From NCBI GenBank assembly GCA_014607495.2, contig CP053165.1, forward strand, positions 4,024,906 to 4,088,905: a DNA stretch of 64,000 nucleotides. The letters are read 5' to 3'. How positions within the stretch are numbered: the first letter of the stretch is position 1; each line of letters begins with the position of its first letter. Below, piece by piece: positions 33,505 to 44,449 of the stretch. The stretch is from Carposina sasakii. Its lineage: Eukaryota; Arthropoda; Insecta; Lepidoptera; Carposinidae. The translations under genes and the position numbers were made by a program. Under the pieces are notes generated by a model, which searched no databases, was not told the origin of the DNA, and saw only the letters and a program-made list of their open reading frames with translations.

Positions 33505-33898
33505 TGTGATATTCATAAATTATACAATAATTTTACCTATGTACTAGCTACATACTTAATAAATTATTTTATATACCTAATACACATATGACTTTCAATT
33601 TGCTTCCCACAATAGGGGAGAGTTGGATATTACCGAGCTATGACAAAAAGATCCAAAATTGAAACAGAAATTAATTATTGTAGAATTACAAAGACCTTTA
33701 GGAGCGTGGAAATGTCAAACTGGTTTGACTGGTTCAAACTGGTACCGTGCTTAGGTTTGATGAAATAGTACCCACATTAAAGGGTAAGTAACCAAAATAA
33801 TAATAATAAAAAATGAGTACAAATCAAAGATTTTTTACAATAGTTAAGGAAACCAGGGGTACCCAAATCCTGTTTCAAAAATTAGATCACTGCCTATA
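33505..33898. other. Non-coding stretch before the transposon nest
   Basis: No coding-like frame or terminal repeats noticed. Confidence 0.35.
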
Positions 33899-34542
33899 CA
33901 GGATGTAAAGAAAGGGTATGTTAAGCGAAAAGCTATGTAAATAGCCCACTATACAGGATGTTTTTTTGTGGCCACCTTTAACGAAGGGTGCGTACTCTAT
34001 ATATAAAATAAAGTAAGTTTATGCCAAAAATAATGCTGGGAAAAAAAAATTTTTTTTGAATTTTTTTTTTTAATTACTTGATTTGGCGAAATTTATAGTG
34101 TCTAGTGTTTATGCTAGTTTATTTATAGACAGATATTAATTATTTCTCGTGAAAAAATCTCGCTACGTGCGTCTATGTGCATTTATGCAGAAAAACGCAG
34201 TCTATTTACTCAACTTTGGACCCTAATATTTTGGGAAACCACACACTTCCCAGGTATGCTTCCATGGAGAAAAATGATCGTGATGATGAGGAGATTCCGT
34301 AGTTTTCGGGAACGTTGACGACCAAAAATCACCCTGTAGAGAACCTATCCACAAAATTTGAGACTCGAAATCACATGTTTATTTTTCCCGATAGTGTGCA
34401 GAATTTTTAAATATGTCAGGAATTTTCATACAATCTCGAAAAATAAAAATGCGATTTCGAGTCTCAAATTTTGGAAATAGGTTCTCTATAGTGGGCTATT
34501 TATACATCTTTTCGCTTAACATACCCTTTCTGTTACACGCTG
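33899..34542 (+). mobile_element. Palindromic MITE, family P, interrupted by a family M MITE
   Basis: Starts CAGGATGTAAAGAAAGGG after TA and ends TGTTACACGCTG before TA. The left arm is interrupted after 'atagcccacta' at 33,953 and resumes with 'tagagaacctatccac' at 34,337. Without the insert the element is about 260 bp, like the other P copies. Confidence 0.8.
33954..34336 (+). mobile_element. TA-target MITE, family M, nested in a family P MITE
   Basis: Starts CAGGATGTTTTTTTGTGGCC and ends CACCCTG, with TA on each side. The uninterrupted P sequence reads 'cccactatagagaacc', so the insertion used that TA and duplicated it. It is therefore younger than its host element. Confidence 0.85.
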
Positions 34543-34619
34543 TATAAAGTATGACGATAGCACTGGCGGCTCGTCCTAAGGAGCGCTCGTGCAGTGCACT
34601 CCCACCCACGAAGATTACA

Positions 34620-34624
34620 TAGGC
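34620..34624 (+). repeat. Target site duplication TAGGC, left copy
   Basis: TAGGC precedes the 5' LTR and recurs at 39,708-39,712 directly after the 3' LTR. A 5-bp duplication fits Gypsy-class integration. Confidence 0.85.
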
Positions 34625-34774
34625 TGTAACATTATAGTCTATGATATTGTCTATGTTAAAAAAGAAAAATAAATCAGATTCATCTCGACCATGAAGCCTT
34701 TCTTTTAACCGCTCTGCCAATCCTGAAATACATGGAAATATCCTGAAGCAAGTGCTTGCCCACACAAGCACACA
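34625..34774 (+). repeat. 5' LTR (150 bp)
   Basis: Starts TGTAACATTATAG and ends AAGCACACA, within the TG...CA rule. It contains AATAAA at 34,668-34,673, the likely R-region polyadenylation signal. It matches 39,558-39,707 base for base by eye. Confidence 0.9.
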
Positions 34775-34787
34775 TGGTGTCAGAAGT
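34775..34787 (+). other. Primer-binding site, tRNA-Leu type
   Basis: TGGTGTCAGAAGT directly follows the 5' LTR. It is the complement of a tRNA 3' end of the form ACTTCTGACA plus CCA, which I recall as the insect tRNA-Leu(CAG) acceptor end. Confidence 0.7.
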
Positions 34788-34821
34788 AAAAATGAAGAAA
34801 TGAAATAAAAATCTCAAGAAA

Positions 34822-37800
34822 ATGACCGAAAAAACCCAAAATATCATCCTCGCCAATAGTCTCAAACCGCTGTGTCTAACTTCAAATGCAAATGGCGACA
34901 GCAGTGACTGCGCAAATTCCGAAAAATGGAAAAGATGGAAGCAAAAGTTCGAAATATTCGCAGAGGCTAACGACCTAGACAAGATACCAGACAAAAAACA
35001 AGTCGCAATATTCTTAAATGCCATAGGTGACGAAGGATTAGAAATATTCGACTCATTCCACGTGGACAGAACAAAAGAGACTTTGGAAACCATTTTTGAA
35101 AAATTCGATAGTAAATTCAACGCTTGCAAAAACATCACGGTGGAAAGACACAACTTCTTTACACGTCATCAGAAGAAAGAAGAAACTTTAGACGAATATG
35201 TAACTTCACTCAACAATTTATCAGCCAGCTGTAACTTTCAAAATTTAAAAGAAGAATTGGTAAAAGACATGTTTATAATTGGTATACAGAACGGACACAT
35301 CAAAGAAAGACTCCTACAAAATGATAAATTAACAGATATCAACCAAGCTGTACAAATAGCGAAGACCATGGAACTGTCAAATTCAAGATCTAAGAAACTG
35401 GGGCAAGATGACAATGATAAACACCAAGTCCAAATAGTGTCAAAGTATAATAACTATACTCCAAAGAAACACACTCCACGACGGTCACATAGAAGTCCAT
35501 TCAAAAGTCCAAGTCGAAGCAGAAGCAAAACTTTTTCAGATAATTTCAGGGCGACGTCAAACAATTATTCCAAAGTCAACAATAAAACAATTTGCAGAAG
35601 ATGTGGTCAAGTTCACAGATTCAAATGTCCAGCCGAGGGGAAAATATGTACAAATTGCAAGAAGCCGAACCACTTTGCTCAATACTGCTATTTTAAAAAG
35701 AAAAACGTAAGTCTAGTCCATTCAATAAACAATAATCAACACCATAGTGATACCAGCTCGTCAAGTTTTGTAATAAATTCATTACAGAAAGATAATAAGT
35801 CGTGCAGAAATAATTGGAATATAAAATTGAAATGTTATAATAAATTATTAAATTGTAAAATTGACACAGGTGCCGACATAAATGTAATAGCTTTAAAAAC
35901 AATTAAATATTTAGAAACTGAAAATCATATAAGAATTCCTATTGTAAAATCAAATAATAAAATTTATACTTTTTCAGGAGACTTGATAGATAATTTAGGT
36001 AGTGTATTCCTAACCTGTACTTTTGAAAATGGAAAACAGGCAAACATTCAGTTCATTGTCGTCAGGTGTGAGTGTTCGACTATTCTTGGTTGGAAAACAT
36101 GTGAAGACTGTGGTATTGTAAAAAGACTATTTGAAATAACAATAAACAAAGGACAAAGGTCAGTGCAATCACTTTTAGATGAATACTCAGACACATTTGA
36201 GGGATTAGGCTGTTTACCGTATAAAGCTCATTTGCAACTAGATACTAGCGTTACACCAAAGATTTGTCCAGTGCGTAGAATTCCATATACACTTCAGCCA
36301 AAACTTAAAGTAGAATTAGATAGAATGGAAAAATTAAATGTCATTGAAAAGGTTACTAAACCTACAGACTGGGTAAATGCTATTGTTCCCATAGAAAAAC
36401 CCAATGGTCAACTTCGTGTATGTCTTGATCCCAGAAACCTGAATAAAGCTATAAAAAGACCTCATTTTCCTTATCCAACATTAGATGACCTACGTTCAAA
36501 CGTAGCTGGTGCAGCTGTATTTTCTAAGCTAGATGCTAATTCTGGTTACTGGATGATTCAACTTGATGAGGAGAGTAGTAATCTCTGTACTTTTAATACC
36601 CAATTTGGCAGATATAAATTTCTTAGACTTCCTTATGGGATAAACTCTAGTGGTGAAATATTTCACAAGGCAATGTCAGATTTATTTGGTGATCTACCTG
36701 GTGTACTAATATTTGTCGATGATATACTAGTCTTTGGGTCAAATCAAACTGAACACAATGAGAGGTTAGAAAATGTTTTCAAACGAGCTAAACAAGTCAA
36801 TTTAAAGTTCAATAAGTCGAAGTGTCTTTTCAATAAACAAGAAATAACATATGTGGGTCATATTTTCAACAAAAAAGGTATTTCCGCTGATTCTTCAAAA
36901 GTAGAAGCAATAATTAAATTGCCAAGACCAGTAAATGTAAAGGATTTACAACGTTATTTGGGTATGGTGAATTACCTAGGTTCCTATATTCCTAATTTAG
37001 CTCATGAAACTAGTCTACTTAGAGATCTTCTTAAAAAACAAAATGTGTGGCAATGGACACAGGATCATGAGAAGCAATTCAATAGATTAAAAGTTCTCAT
37101 TAGTCAATCGCCTGTCTTAGTGCATTATGATGTAAACAAACCAATTAGATTGTCAGTAGATGCTTCAAAGAGCGCTGTAGGTGCAGTTATTTTTCATGGT
37201 AAAAACCCAATAGCTTATTCATCAAAATCTTTAACAAATTCCCAAGAAAATTATGCACAGATAGAAAAAGAATTGTTTGCAATTTTATTCGGTTGTAAAA
37301 AATTTCATCAATATATTTATGGAAAAACTATACAAGTAGAAACAGACCATTTACCTCTAGTCACATTATTTAAGAAACCTCTGTCAGATGTTCCGGCTCG
37401 ACTCCAGAGAATGATGATAACATTACAGGCATATGATCTTATAGTTTCATACACAAAAGGCTCAGAAATGTATGTTTCTGACACACTGTCAAGAGCGCCA
37501 ATATCAAATACAACTATAGAAAAATTTGATTTAAATGAGTTAGATAGTGATATTGTTTGTCAAGTAAATTTATTAACTTCCAATTTGGCAATAACTCAAA
37601 ACAGATTACAGAAAATTAAAAATCAAACTTTGTCAGATGTAGTCATGCAAAAAATAAAGGAATATTACCTAATAGGATGGCCAAATAGTAAAACACAATG
37701 TGATCCTATAACATTACCATTTTGGAATATTCGAGATGAAATTCATGTAATTAATGATATCATTTTTAAAGGTCAGTCTGTCATTATTCCTAAGTCAATG

Positions 37801-38052
37801 CGTTCAGAAATATTAAATATTTTACATGAAGGCCATATGGGCATTGAAAAAACAAAAAACCTTGCAAGAGGATTAGTTTTTTGGCCTAACATATATCATG
37901 ATATTGAAATGAAGGTACGTCAATGTGAAACTTGTATGATTTATAGTTCAAATAAAACAAAGGAAACTTTATTACCACATAAACAACCACAATTACCTTG
38001 GCAAAGAGTAGCTACAGACTTATTTGATTATAAAAATAAAAATACTTATTGA
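34822..38052 (+). pseudogene. Gypsy gag-pol, N-terminal 1,076 codons (gag to integrase start)
   Basis: ATG at 34,822 opens a Mag-like gag (about residues 1-250, WKRWKQKFE motif near the start). Two zinc knuckles follow: an atypical CRRCGQVHRFKC (about 258) and a standard CTNCKKPNHFAQYC (about 276). The protease has DTGA (Asp about 348), the reverse transcriptase FVDD (633-634), and an RNase H domain at about 770-890 starts at the VDAS motif. The integrase HHCC zinc domain lies at about 1001-1048. The frame stops at 38,050-38,052, just after the first acidic residue of the integrase core (ATDLFDY). An A-rich run immediately upstream (38,028-38,043) is the likely site of a one-base shift. Confidence 0.9.
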
Positions 38053-38669
38053 TTGTTGACTATTATTCAAATTACATAGAAACAATACAATTATACTCAG
38101 ATCACAGAAGTCAAACTATAATAAATCACATGAAGTCTATTTTTTCACGTCATGGAATCCCTATGCAGCTAGTCAGTGATGGGGGTCCTCCTTACAATTC
38201 CCAAGAGTTCCACAAATTTATGTCCAACTGGGATATTGAACACATAATGTCAAGTCCTCATTTTCCTCGTTCAAATGGTCTTGCCGAAGTATCTGTAAAA
38301 ATAGTCAAGAATATATTAAGAAAGTGTGAAGAGTCTAATACAGATTTTTACACAGGTCTACTACAATATAGAACAACTCCTTTAACAGGAAATCTAAAGT
38401 CACCGTCTGAATTACTTATGTCTAGAAAATTAAGAACTAGATTGCCAACACATCTAGATAGTCTAAAACCTGAAGTCGTCAAGTTTTCAGATCATTCAAA
38501 AAATAAGTCAAATATAATTCAAAAAAGAAAGTCATACTATAATAGAAATGCATGTCAACCTGAAGAATTCAAACCAAATGATATTGTCTTCTTTAAGAAA
38601 AATCCAAAAGAATGTACTTGGTCTAAAGGTACAATTTTGTCAAAACTAAATTCCCTAGGTCTTACTTAG
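38049..38669 (+). pseudogene. Gypsy integrase core, second frame
   Basis: In the next frame the integrase core continues: IVDYYSNYIE, then the second catalytic Asp (SDGGPPYNSQEF), then the Glu (NGLAEVSVK). The catalytic triad is therefore divided between two frames. The listed start is not an ATG, so this part would be translated only by frameshifting or if the break is a sequence error. The frame ends at 38,669 where a second shift occurs. Confidence 0.85.
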
Positions 38670-39271
38670 TCAAAAATGCAGAAGGGGTAGTTTATAGAAG
38701 AAATACACAACATATCAAGTTATTCAAGTCATGTCTGTCACAATCAAAGTATAATAACAACAATAATTCCAAAATAAACAGTCATATAAATAATAATCAA
38801 AACAAAAATGAAAGGTCACAGACAAGTAGAACGTTTACAAACTCAAAGTCTGAGAACATGTTGTCACAAAGGCAATGGTCGAACAAGTATGAATCTAAAT
38901 CTAGTCTAAGTGAAAACCCTACAACAGGGGAGGATAATGATAATATAAGATATTATTATATACCTGATTACTTACAGGAAAGTCACATGTCAAATTGTAA
39001 TACTAACATAGTTTTAAGTGAAAATAACTCTAGGACGAATTCTATGAATGAAAGTTTTATATCAATTGAGTCAGATGAACAAAATGTACAAGATAGTCAA
39101 TCAAGCCCTATTCCTATGTTATGTAATGAACCTAATATACTATTAACACAAAATGTAAACACTAATATTAACTTACCTCAAAGTGAACAGTCGTCGCAAA
39201 TTGCCAATACGGAATGTAAATATAGTTCAAAGGGTAGATTAATTAAAAAACCAACAAAATTGAATTTGTAA
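38642..39271 (+). pseudogene. Gypsy pol C-terminal tail, third frame
   Basis: A third frame carries the end of pol from about 38,654 (PRSYLVKNAEG, as in the integrase C-terminal domain) to the stop at 39,269-39,271. Its final residues are GRLIKKPTKLNL, a typical pol ending (basic 'IK.P.KL'). It is Ser/Asn-rich and has no signal peptide or membrane segment, so it is not an envelope gene. Confidence 0.75.
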
Positions 39272-39545
39272 TAAAATATATATTAATAATCTTATAATAA
39301 CTTAAATAACATGTAAGTAGAAAAAAGATGAATAGTGAAAATGTAGATGGAACTTAATGTAAAATGACTTATATAAAATGTATTTGAAATTGAACTAACA
39401 TCCACTAATTTTAGCCAATATATTAATATAATTATAATAATTAAAAATAGAATAATATGCATGAATGTTTTTAATGAATAAAATAGGTAGGTACTGTTGG
39501 TTGTCACTAATGTCAAAGTCAAAATGATGTTTCATTTTTTATTAT

Positions 39546-39555
39546 AAAGAAAGGG
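39546..39555 (+). other. Polypurine tract
   Basis: AAAGAAAGGG lies two bases before the 3' LTR, the expected place for the plus-strand primer. Confidence 0.65.
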
Positions 39556-39557
39556 CA

Positions 39558-39707
39558 TGTAACATTATAGTCTATGATATTGTCTATGTTAAAAAAGAAA
39601 AATAAATCAGATTCATCTCGACCATGAAGCCTTTCTTTTAACCGCTCTGCCAATCCTGAAATACATGGAAATATCCTGAAGCAAGTGCTTGCCCACACAA
39701 GCACACA
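39558..39707 (+). repeat. 3' LTR (150 bp)
   Basis: Base-for-base match to the 5' LTR by eye, with AATAAA at 39,601-39,606. Followed by the TAGGC target duplication (39,708-39,712). Confidence 0.9.
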
Positions 39708-40162
39708 TAGGCAAACTATATTTCTCTATATTCATCAACATATCATAATCTTTCAATTCTACTATGTTTATACAATAGTGCGCGTTCGTCTCAAGTAAGT
39801 TGTAATCTTATGTATCGAGTGGAGCGCTAGCGATCGCGCTTTAATGAAACGTAATTTGGTACGATTCCTAGTACAGTATTCAATGAGTGCGAAAGAGACA
39901 TACCGACATAGGCTGGCGCGTGAAACAGAACATTTCGTATGAAAAATTAGCCTTATCTGGAGCGCCGCTCACATTAATTCGTAGTGTACGTATGCGGCCA
40001 CTAGATGTCGCTTAGTCCGAGTTAGAACGCGATATGGTTGCCTTTAATGTGTTTCATTAGGTCCTCTGAATTTTAATATGAGTGAGTGTTTTGATCTTAA
40101 TGACAGTAATGTGAACTCCCATCTAAAAATACCAGGAGCCGCCTCTGAACGATAAGTATATA

Positions 40163-40403
40163 CAGGATGTAACAAAAGGGGTGTGAAAAGCCCACTAAAA
40201 AGAACCTACCCGCAAAATTTGAGACTCGAAATCACATGTTTATTTTTCTAGATAGTATGGAGAATTCCTAAACAATTCAGGAATGTTCAAACAATCTTGA
40301 AAAATAAACATGTGATTTCGAATCTCAAATTTTGGAAATAGGTTCTCTATAGTGGGCTATTTACATAGCTTTTCGCTTAACATACCCTTTCTGTTACACC
40401 CTG
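40163..40403 (+). mobile_element. Palindromic MITE, family P
   Basis: TA|CAGGATGTAACAAAAGGG ... TGTTACACCCTG|TA. Part of the left arm is deleted ('gttaagcgaaaagct' is missing) while the right arm is complete. It lies 15 bases after the end of the hAT-type element. Confidence 0.8.
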
Positions 40404-40409
40404 TATAAG

Positions 40410-40962
40410 AAAATCTTGAATTCTTTATCAGTATTTTAATGAAATGTTCATTTCATATTTTCTAGACCCCATGACTTCTTCTTATTCGTTGGCACAGATC
40501 TATTGATCATGTTTTGTACTACTACTACAATTTATTCTAAAACAACGGCTGTATGGATATTGTTTCTTTTGTCATTTCTTTGTAATATACCGCAAAAAAT
40601 TACAAAAAAGTCAGAATGTCAAAGTTTTGTCTATGGTGCTATAGGGCTGTACATGTACGTTATATCGATTTCTAACTTTTGTTAGTAGTTAACGAAGCTC
40701 GAGTTCACCCGAAAAAGCTGTTAGTAGCGCATTTTCGCTTGAATATAATTAAATTGTAAAGCGTTTGCATCGTGGAATAATCTTTTCTGGTAAAGAGTTT
40801 GTATTATCAGTTCATTCAGTAATTTGAAGTGTTCACGTTTTGATTTTACACCTTATTAATTTAAAAGCTATTACCTAGAGCTATTTTATGGCATAAATAA
40901 TATTAATATATGTAGCTACATTATAATCTTATCAACAAGCTTAAATGGTGCAAGGCAGCAGT
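40410..40962. other. Non-coding stretch, no assigned feature
   Basis: A 60-codon frame at 40,503-40,685 has no recognisable domain. AT-rich throughout. Confidence 0.35.
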
Positions 40963-41112
40963 AAGGTCGATACCGGCAGTCACACTTAAACCTAAACGTA
41001 AAATTAGTCCTACCTGTAATTTTCTCTCTCAACCATTTATGTTAAAAACGAAGAGAGATACACCTGACTAAGATTAGGTTTAGGTTTAAATGTGACTGCC
41101 GGAATCGACCCT
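40963..41112. mobile_element. Short MITE with about 45-bp inverted termini
   Basis: The left end 'aggtcgataccggcagtcac' and right end (reverse complement 'gggtcgattccggcagtcac') pair over about 45 bases, including 'ttaaacctaaac'. TA flanks both sides. The roughly 55-bp loop is unremarkable. Confidence 0.7.
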
Positions 41113-41742
41113 AATTTCTCTTCATTTATTTACTACATTACATAAATAAATAAAATGATAGACTCTATTTCAAAGTAATAGCCAATTTATTAACATAATT
41201 AATGACGTTCCCGGTCTGAGAAAATATACATCTGCCAGAGTTTCATCATCTATGCAATATCTATTCTTCTTTATCCTGTCTATAACAACAGTAACAGGAG
41301 TCAAGATAGGTTGTATAGTAAATGTAATATCATAGATTAGGGTAGCGAAAAAAATCCTATATCTATGTGTAAGACCAAGACACGAGCGATCGATGAGTTA
41401 TCCCAAGTAATTTCAAACTATTTAGTAATCGATAAAATTGTGCAATCATTTTAATGTTATTTTGAAGTTATACTATGCACTTCCCTAATACGTCAGCGTG
41501 GAGAAAAAAAATAACTATGACATCATTCTGGCATAGAGTAATAAACTACCAAACATAGATATTCCAAAATTTATAATAACATTTTATACATACCTACACA
41601 TTGAATGCGTTGTAAATAAATGAGTGATACTTTTAATAATAATTTCGTCTTATTTCAGTCATCTCTGATCTCGTGTGAAGTAATCATGATTTGACAAGGT
41701 CAGGGTTGATAGCTTAGGACACTGTGCGGTATAATAGCTATT

Positions 41743-41910
41743 GTCCGTTTCATAGAATATTTCTTTTCTTATGCCTGATTTCGGAACTAACATTTTTTGT
41801 ATGCAGTGAAATAGAAAATGTCGTCATACACGTAGTAACTAGCGCAATCATACGGTGAAACGTACTCTACCTACATTACATCTATCATCCATCATAAAGG
41901 AATAAAAAAT
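41743..41910 (+). repeat. Dispersed repeat, copy 3 of 3
   Basis: 'gtccgtttcatagaatattt', 'gatttcggaactaacatttt' and 'gtagtaactagcgcaatcat' match 4,651-4,790 and 33,147-33,295. Confidence 0.5.
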
Positions 41911-42301
41911 GTCTATCATCTTCTTTTTTTCTTGTATCTTCTTTTTATAAGTAGGTCATGTCTATCTATCTAGACGTAGGTAATTAGGTATATGGATTTG
42001 TCTCGCCAAAACTACCAAAATTGTTTTTTTAAAATATAACTGTCAGTAGATAAATACGAGTATGTATTAGGAATGGACTGATAGGCTTTGTTTTTATTTA
42101 CGGTAAGTACATAGTGTTGTTTTTATTCTGTCCTAAGATAGTGTCATATTATCTGAATGTGAAGATAATGAATTTATTTTATTAATTCCACACATAGCAG
42201 TAAACTTTCAGGTATGTAGATAAGTAAAATATCAAGTCCCTTCTGCTTTCGTAGCATTATCTTTGACATAGAATGATGCCAGGCCATAGAGTCACTGCTT
42301 G

Positions 42302-42603
42302 CTTTCGCGACGATCTTTTGCCCCACCTTCGACGCGCCGTACTCGTACTCGCAGACGCAGATGGTTTTAGACGATTTTTAAATGAAAAAGGATTAAATTG
42401 TGGTTGAATTATTTATTTTAGGTGTATTTGGGTTATGTTTTTATATGTGAATCCTTGTGAGACTACCGTGCGACTGTTTTGTGCCGTGTTATTGGATTGC
42501 CAGTTCACAGTTCCAGTAATTTGTGTGTATTTGTGAGTGCGGTGAAATTTTGTTCAAGAATCGTGCCGGATTACATTGCTGGCTTCTGGCTAAGCAGGTG
42601 AGA
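42302..42603 (+). promoter_or_regulatory. Candidate promoter and non-coding first exon of a downstream gene
   Basis: A CpG-rich patch at 42,302-42,363 ('cgacgcgccgtactcg') is followed by GT-rich, ORF-free sequence of 5'-UTR character. A consensus 5' splice site, AAGCAG|GTGAGA, has its GT at 42,598-42,599. No coding exon follows within the window, so the gene would have a long first intron. Confidence 0.3.
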
Positions 42604-42619
42604 TCAAAAATCATAGTTT

Positions 42620-43452
42620 TTAAAGCTTTATGAGGTTGACAAATAAGCCGAGCTATCTTATTGGAAGTTACAGGTAGGTGTACCTACATACATTTCGGGC
42701 CTGCAATGGCCTGTATATTTTGATGTTCGTTCTGTAATTTAGTGACCTTGGGTGTATTACAAGAACGTCCAGTACTTAGTTTTATTTCTACAATACCTGT
42801 GTACCTACTTCCTACTTTTAAATAGGGGAATTCTCCATTTAGGTCAGTAGTGGTACTTATCTACCTAAGCTTAAAAATATATGTAGGTAGGAGTACCAGA
42901 AATAATTGCTAGGATCACTGTCCTGTGTTACACTTTACTTGCTAGGAAGTTGTTAATGGCAGTATTTTTTCAAAATAAACAAAAAAAAATATGTTAGAAG
43001 CATACATATTTTATTAACTGCTATCTGAATAGTTTTCCAATATGTCAATAGTTTATTTAGAGCTTCACATTCTTGGATTAGGGCATTGTATATAATTTGT
43101 ATATTGTTTGTATGTGGTGTGTGATTTGTAACTGAGTTCAAATAATTGACATTTTCTAGAATACATAAGGTATTTAAATTTTATTTATAGCTTCTATTTT
43201 AAATATATGACATTTCGAGTATACATTTAGCATGCTAGACTAGAGTGCACTTTACAATAATTATACTAGTGGCTTAGAATGAATACTGGGCCTCTATAGC
43301 TTATGTATACTCTAATGACAAGTGTTTAAAAGCTTTCTTCTAGGTATTTTCATGTACTGCAGCTCTGCCTGTATTGGCAAAGTCAATTGTAAGTGACTCT
43401 GTTTGCAGAAGACTTAGAGTCCTAATAGGGGTGAACATGATAAAATATTCTT
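42620..43452. other. Non-coding stretch, no assigned feature
   Basis: Dense in TAGGTA/TACCTA words at 42,670-42,900. On the minus strand near 43,350-43,440 a short frame looks protein-like (QTESLTIDFANTGR) but no domain was identified. Confidence 0.3.
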
Positions 43453-44007
43453 CAGTAGGGCCTCGATAATCCGGACTCCCGCTTGTTTGGTGATCGCTGT
43501 AATCCAGCCTGGCAATAGTCTCTGATCTGAAGACGGCCACATTTTTGCAATGTTCCTGCCATCTAACACCACGGTGTGTATACAACCAATGGATCCGTAC
43601 TTTTACAAAATGATAAGTTAAATTACTGCAAATCACTGTTGGTTAACTGTCTTGCATTATGTTTTGAAAACCTCATGGACTCTTAAAATCGATAACTTTA
43701 AAGGACACAGTTTTTCTTTTGGCAAATTGCTGGGCCAATGTTAAGACATCGCTAATTAACAAATCATGGAAGAATTTGCACCCTGAATTTTTCACTGATA
43801 ATGACGAACCAGAAGATGATGTTCCTTTAGCCCAGCTATTTATTTGATTAAAGGTTTATTGATTGATTAAAGAAACTAAGGTGTTAATAAAACACATGTA
43901 AAAACATGTGTTTTATTAACATTAAATATGGCATACTATAATCCGGACGTCTCGATAATCCGAAAAGGGTCTTGTTTTTGCCTCTCTGGATTAACGAGGC
44001 CCTACTA
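43453..44007 (+). mobile_element. pogo/Tigger-like DNA transposon relic
   Basis: The left end CAGTAGGGCCTCGATAATCC and right end (reverse complement TAGTAGGGCCTCGTTAATCC) are inverted repeats of the Tigger type. The 555-bp body contains the last 59 codons of a transposase frame (43,668-43,847), so it is an internally deleted derivative of an autonomous element. Confidence 0.75.
43668..43847 (+). pseudogene. pogo/Tigger transposase C-terminal remnant
   Basis: The frame reads through KDTVFLLANCWANVKT, then NKSWKNLHPEFF, then an acidic end (DNDEPEDDVPLAQLF) before the stop. The order 'A..W..V....L..SW..L.P' followed by an acidic patch is that of Tigger/pogo transposase C-termini. The DDE catalytic domain and helix-turn-helix are absent. 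Confidence 0.6.
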
Positions 44008-44110
44008 TATTGTTTGTTAGTCTGACATTGTTTTAAATCTAGTGTGAATATTGGTTATCACTTTGTATCATTTTGTGTTCAAATTACACAACACCATTTA
44101 CTATTAGAAT

Positions 44111-44445
44111 CAGAGACGGCTCATCCTAAAGAGCACTGGTGCAGTGCACTCCCCATGACGAAGTACATAGGCAGGCAATGTGTATATTTCTTTACACATA
44201 TTAAAATTTTTCTAAATTACACTTATTTATAATTTTACAGATTACCTTCCTATTCCTGCTACACGTATGTGTTAAGTAATAGTAGATAAGTTGTATCTTG
44301 TAACGAGTGGAGCGAATTTTGTACAATTCTTAGTACAATGAGTGCGAAAGAGAGACACATCGACACAGGCCGACGCGTGAAATAGAAAATTTCATATGAG
44401 AAATTAGCCTAATCTGAAGCGCTGCTCATGCGCGGCTTAGCCAAA
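44111..44445 (+). mobile_element. hAT-type MITE, second copy, 3'-truncated
   Basis: Begins CAGAGACGGCTCATCCTAAA and shares 'ggtgcagtgcactcc', 'gagtggagcga', 'caatgagtgcgaaagagaga' and 'aatttcatatgagaaattag' with 34,561-34,624 plus 39,713-40,147. The distal terminal repeat is missing. It supplies the uninterrupted sequence across the Gypsy insertion site ('acataggcaggc'). Confidence 0.65.
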
Positions 44446-44449
44446 CTGT

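Larger units (their letters stand above)
34625..39707 (+). mobile_element. Gypsy-class LTR retrotransposon, 5,083 bp (Mag-like)
   Basis: Two 150-bp LTRs beginning TGTAAC and ending CACACA, flanked by TAGGC, enclose a primer-binding site, a gag-pol frame and a purine tract. The order gag, protease, reverse transcriptase, RNase H, integrase identifies Gypsy. The short LTRs, a tRNA-Leu-type primer site and gag-pol in one frame suggest the Mag/SURL lineage. The LTRs read as identical, so the insertion is young. Two frameshifts nevertheless interrupt pol, so this copy looks unable to make a full polyprotein. It lies inside a hAT-type element. Confidence 0.92.
34561..40147 (+). mobile_element. hAT-type non-autonomous element split by a Gypsy retrotransposon
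   Basis: Begins CACTGGCGGCTCGTCC and ends GGAGCCGCCTCTG (reverse complement CAGAGGCGGCTCC), terminal repeats of hAT type. Flanks GACGATAG (34,553-34,560) and AACGATAA (40,148-40,155) match at 6 of 8 positions, a decayed 8-bp target duplication. Removing the Gypsy element leaves about 500 bp. A second copy starts at 44,111 and shares 'gtgcagtgcactcc', 'gagtggagcg' and 'gaccgtg'-free flanking blocks such as 'gagtgcgaaagagac'. Confidence 0.7.

Noticed and set aside
34680..35153. 157-codon minus-strand gene
   Set aside because: It is the antisense shadow of the 5' LTR and gag.
38858..39271. Envelope gene of the LTR element
   Set aside because: No signal peptide or membrane segment; it joins the integrase C-terminal domain in frame upstream and ends like Gypsy pol.
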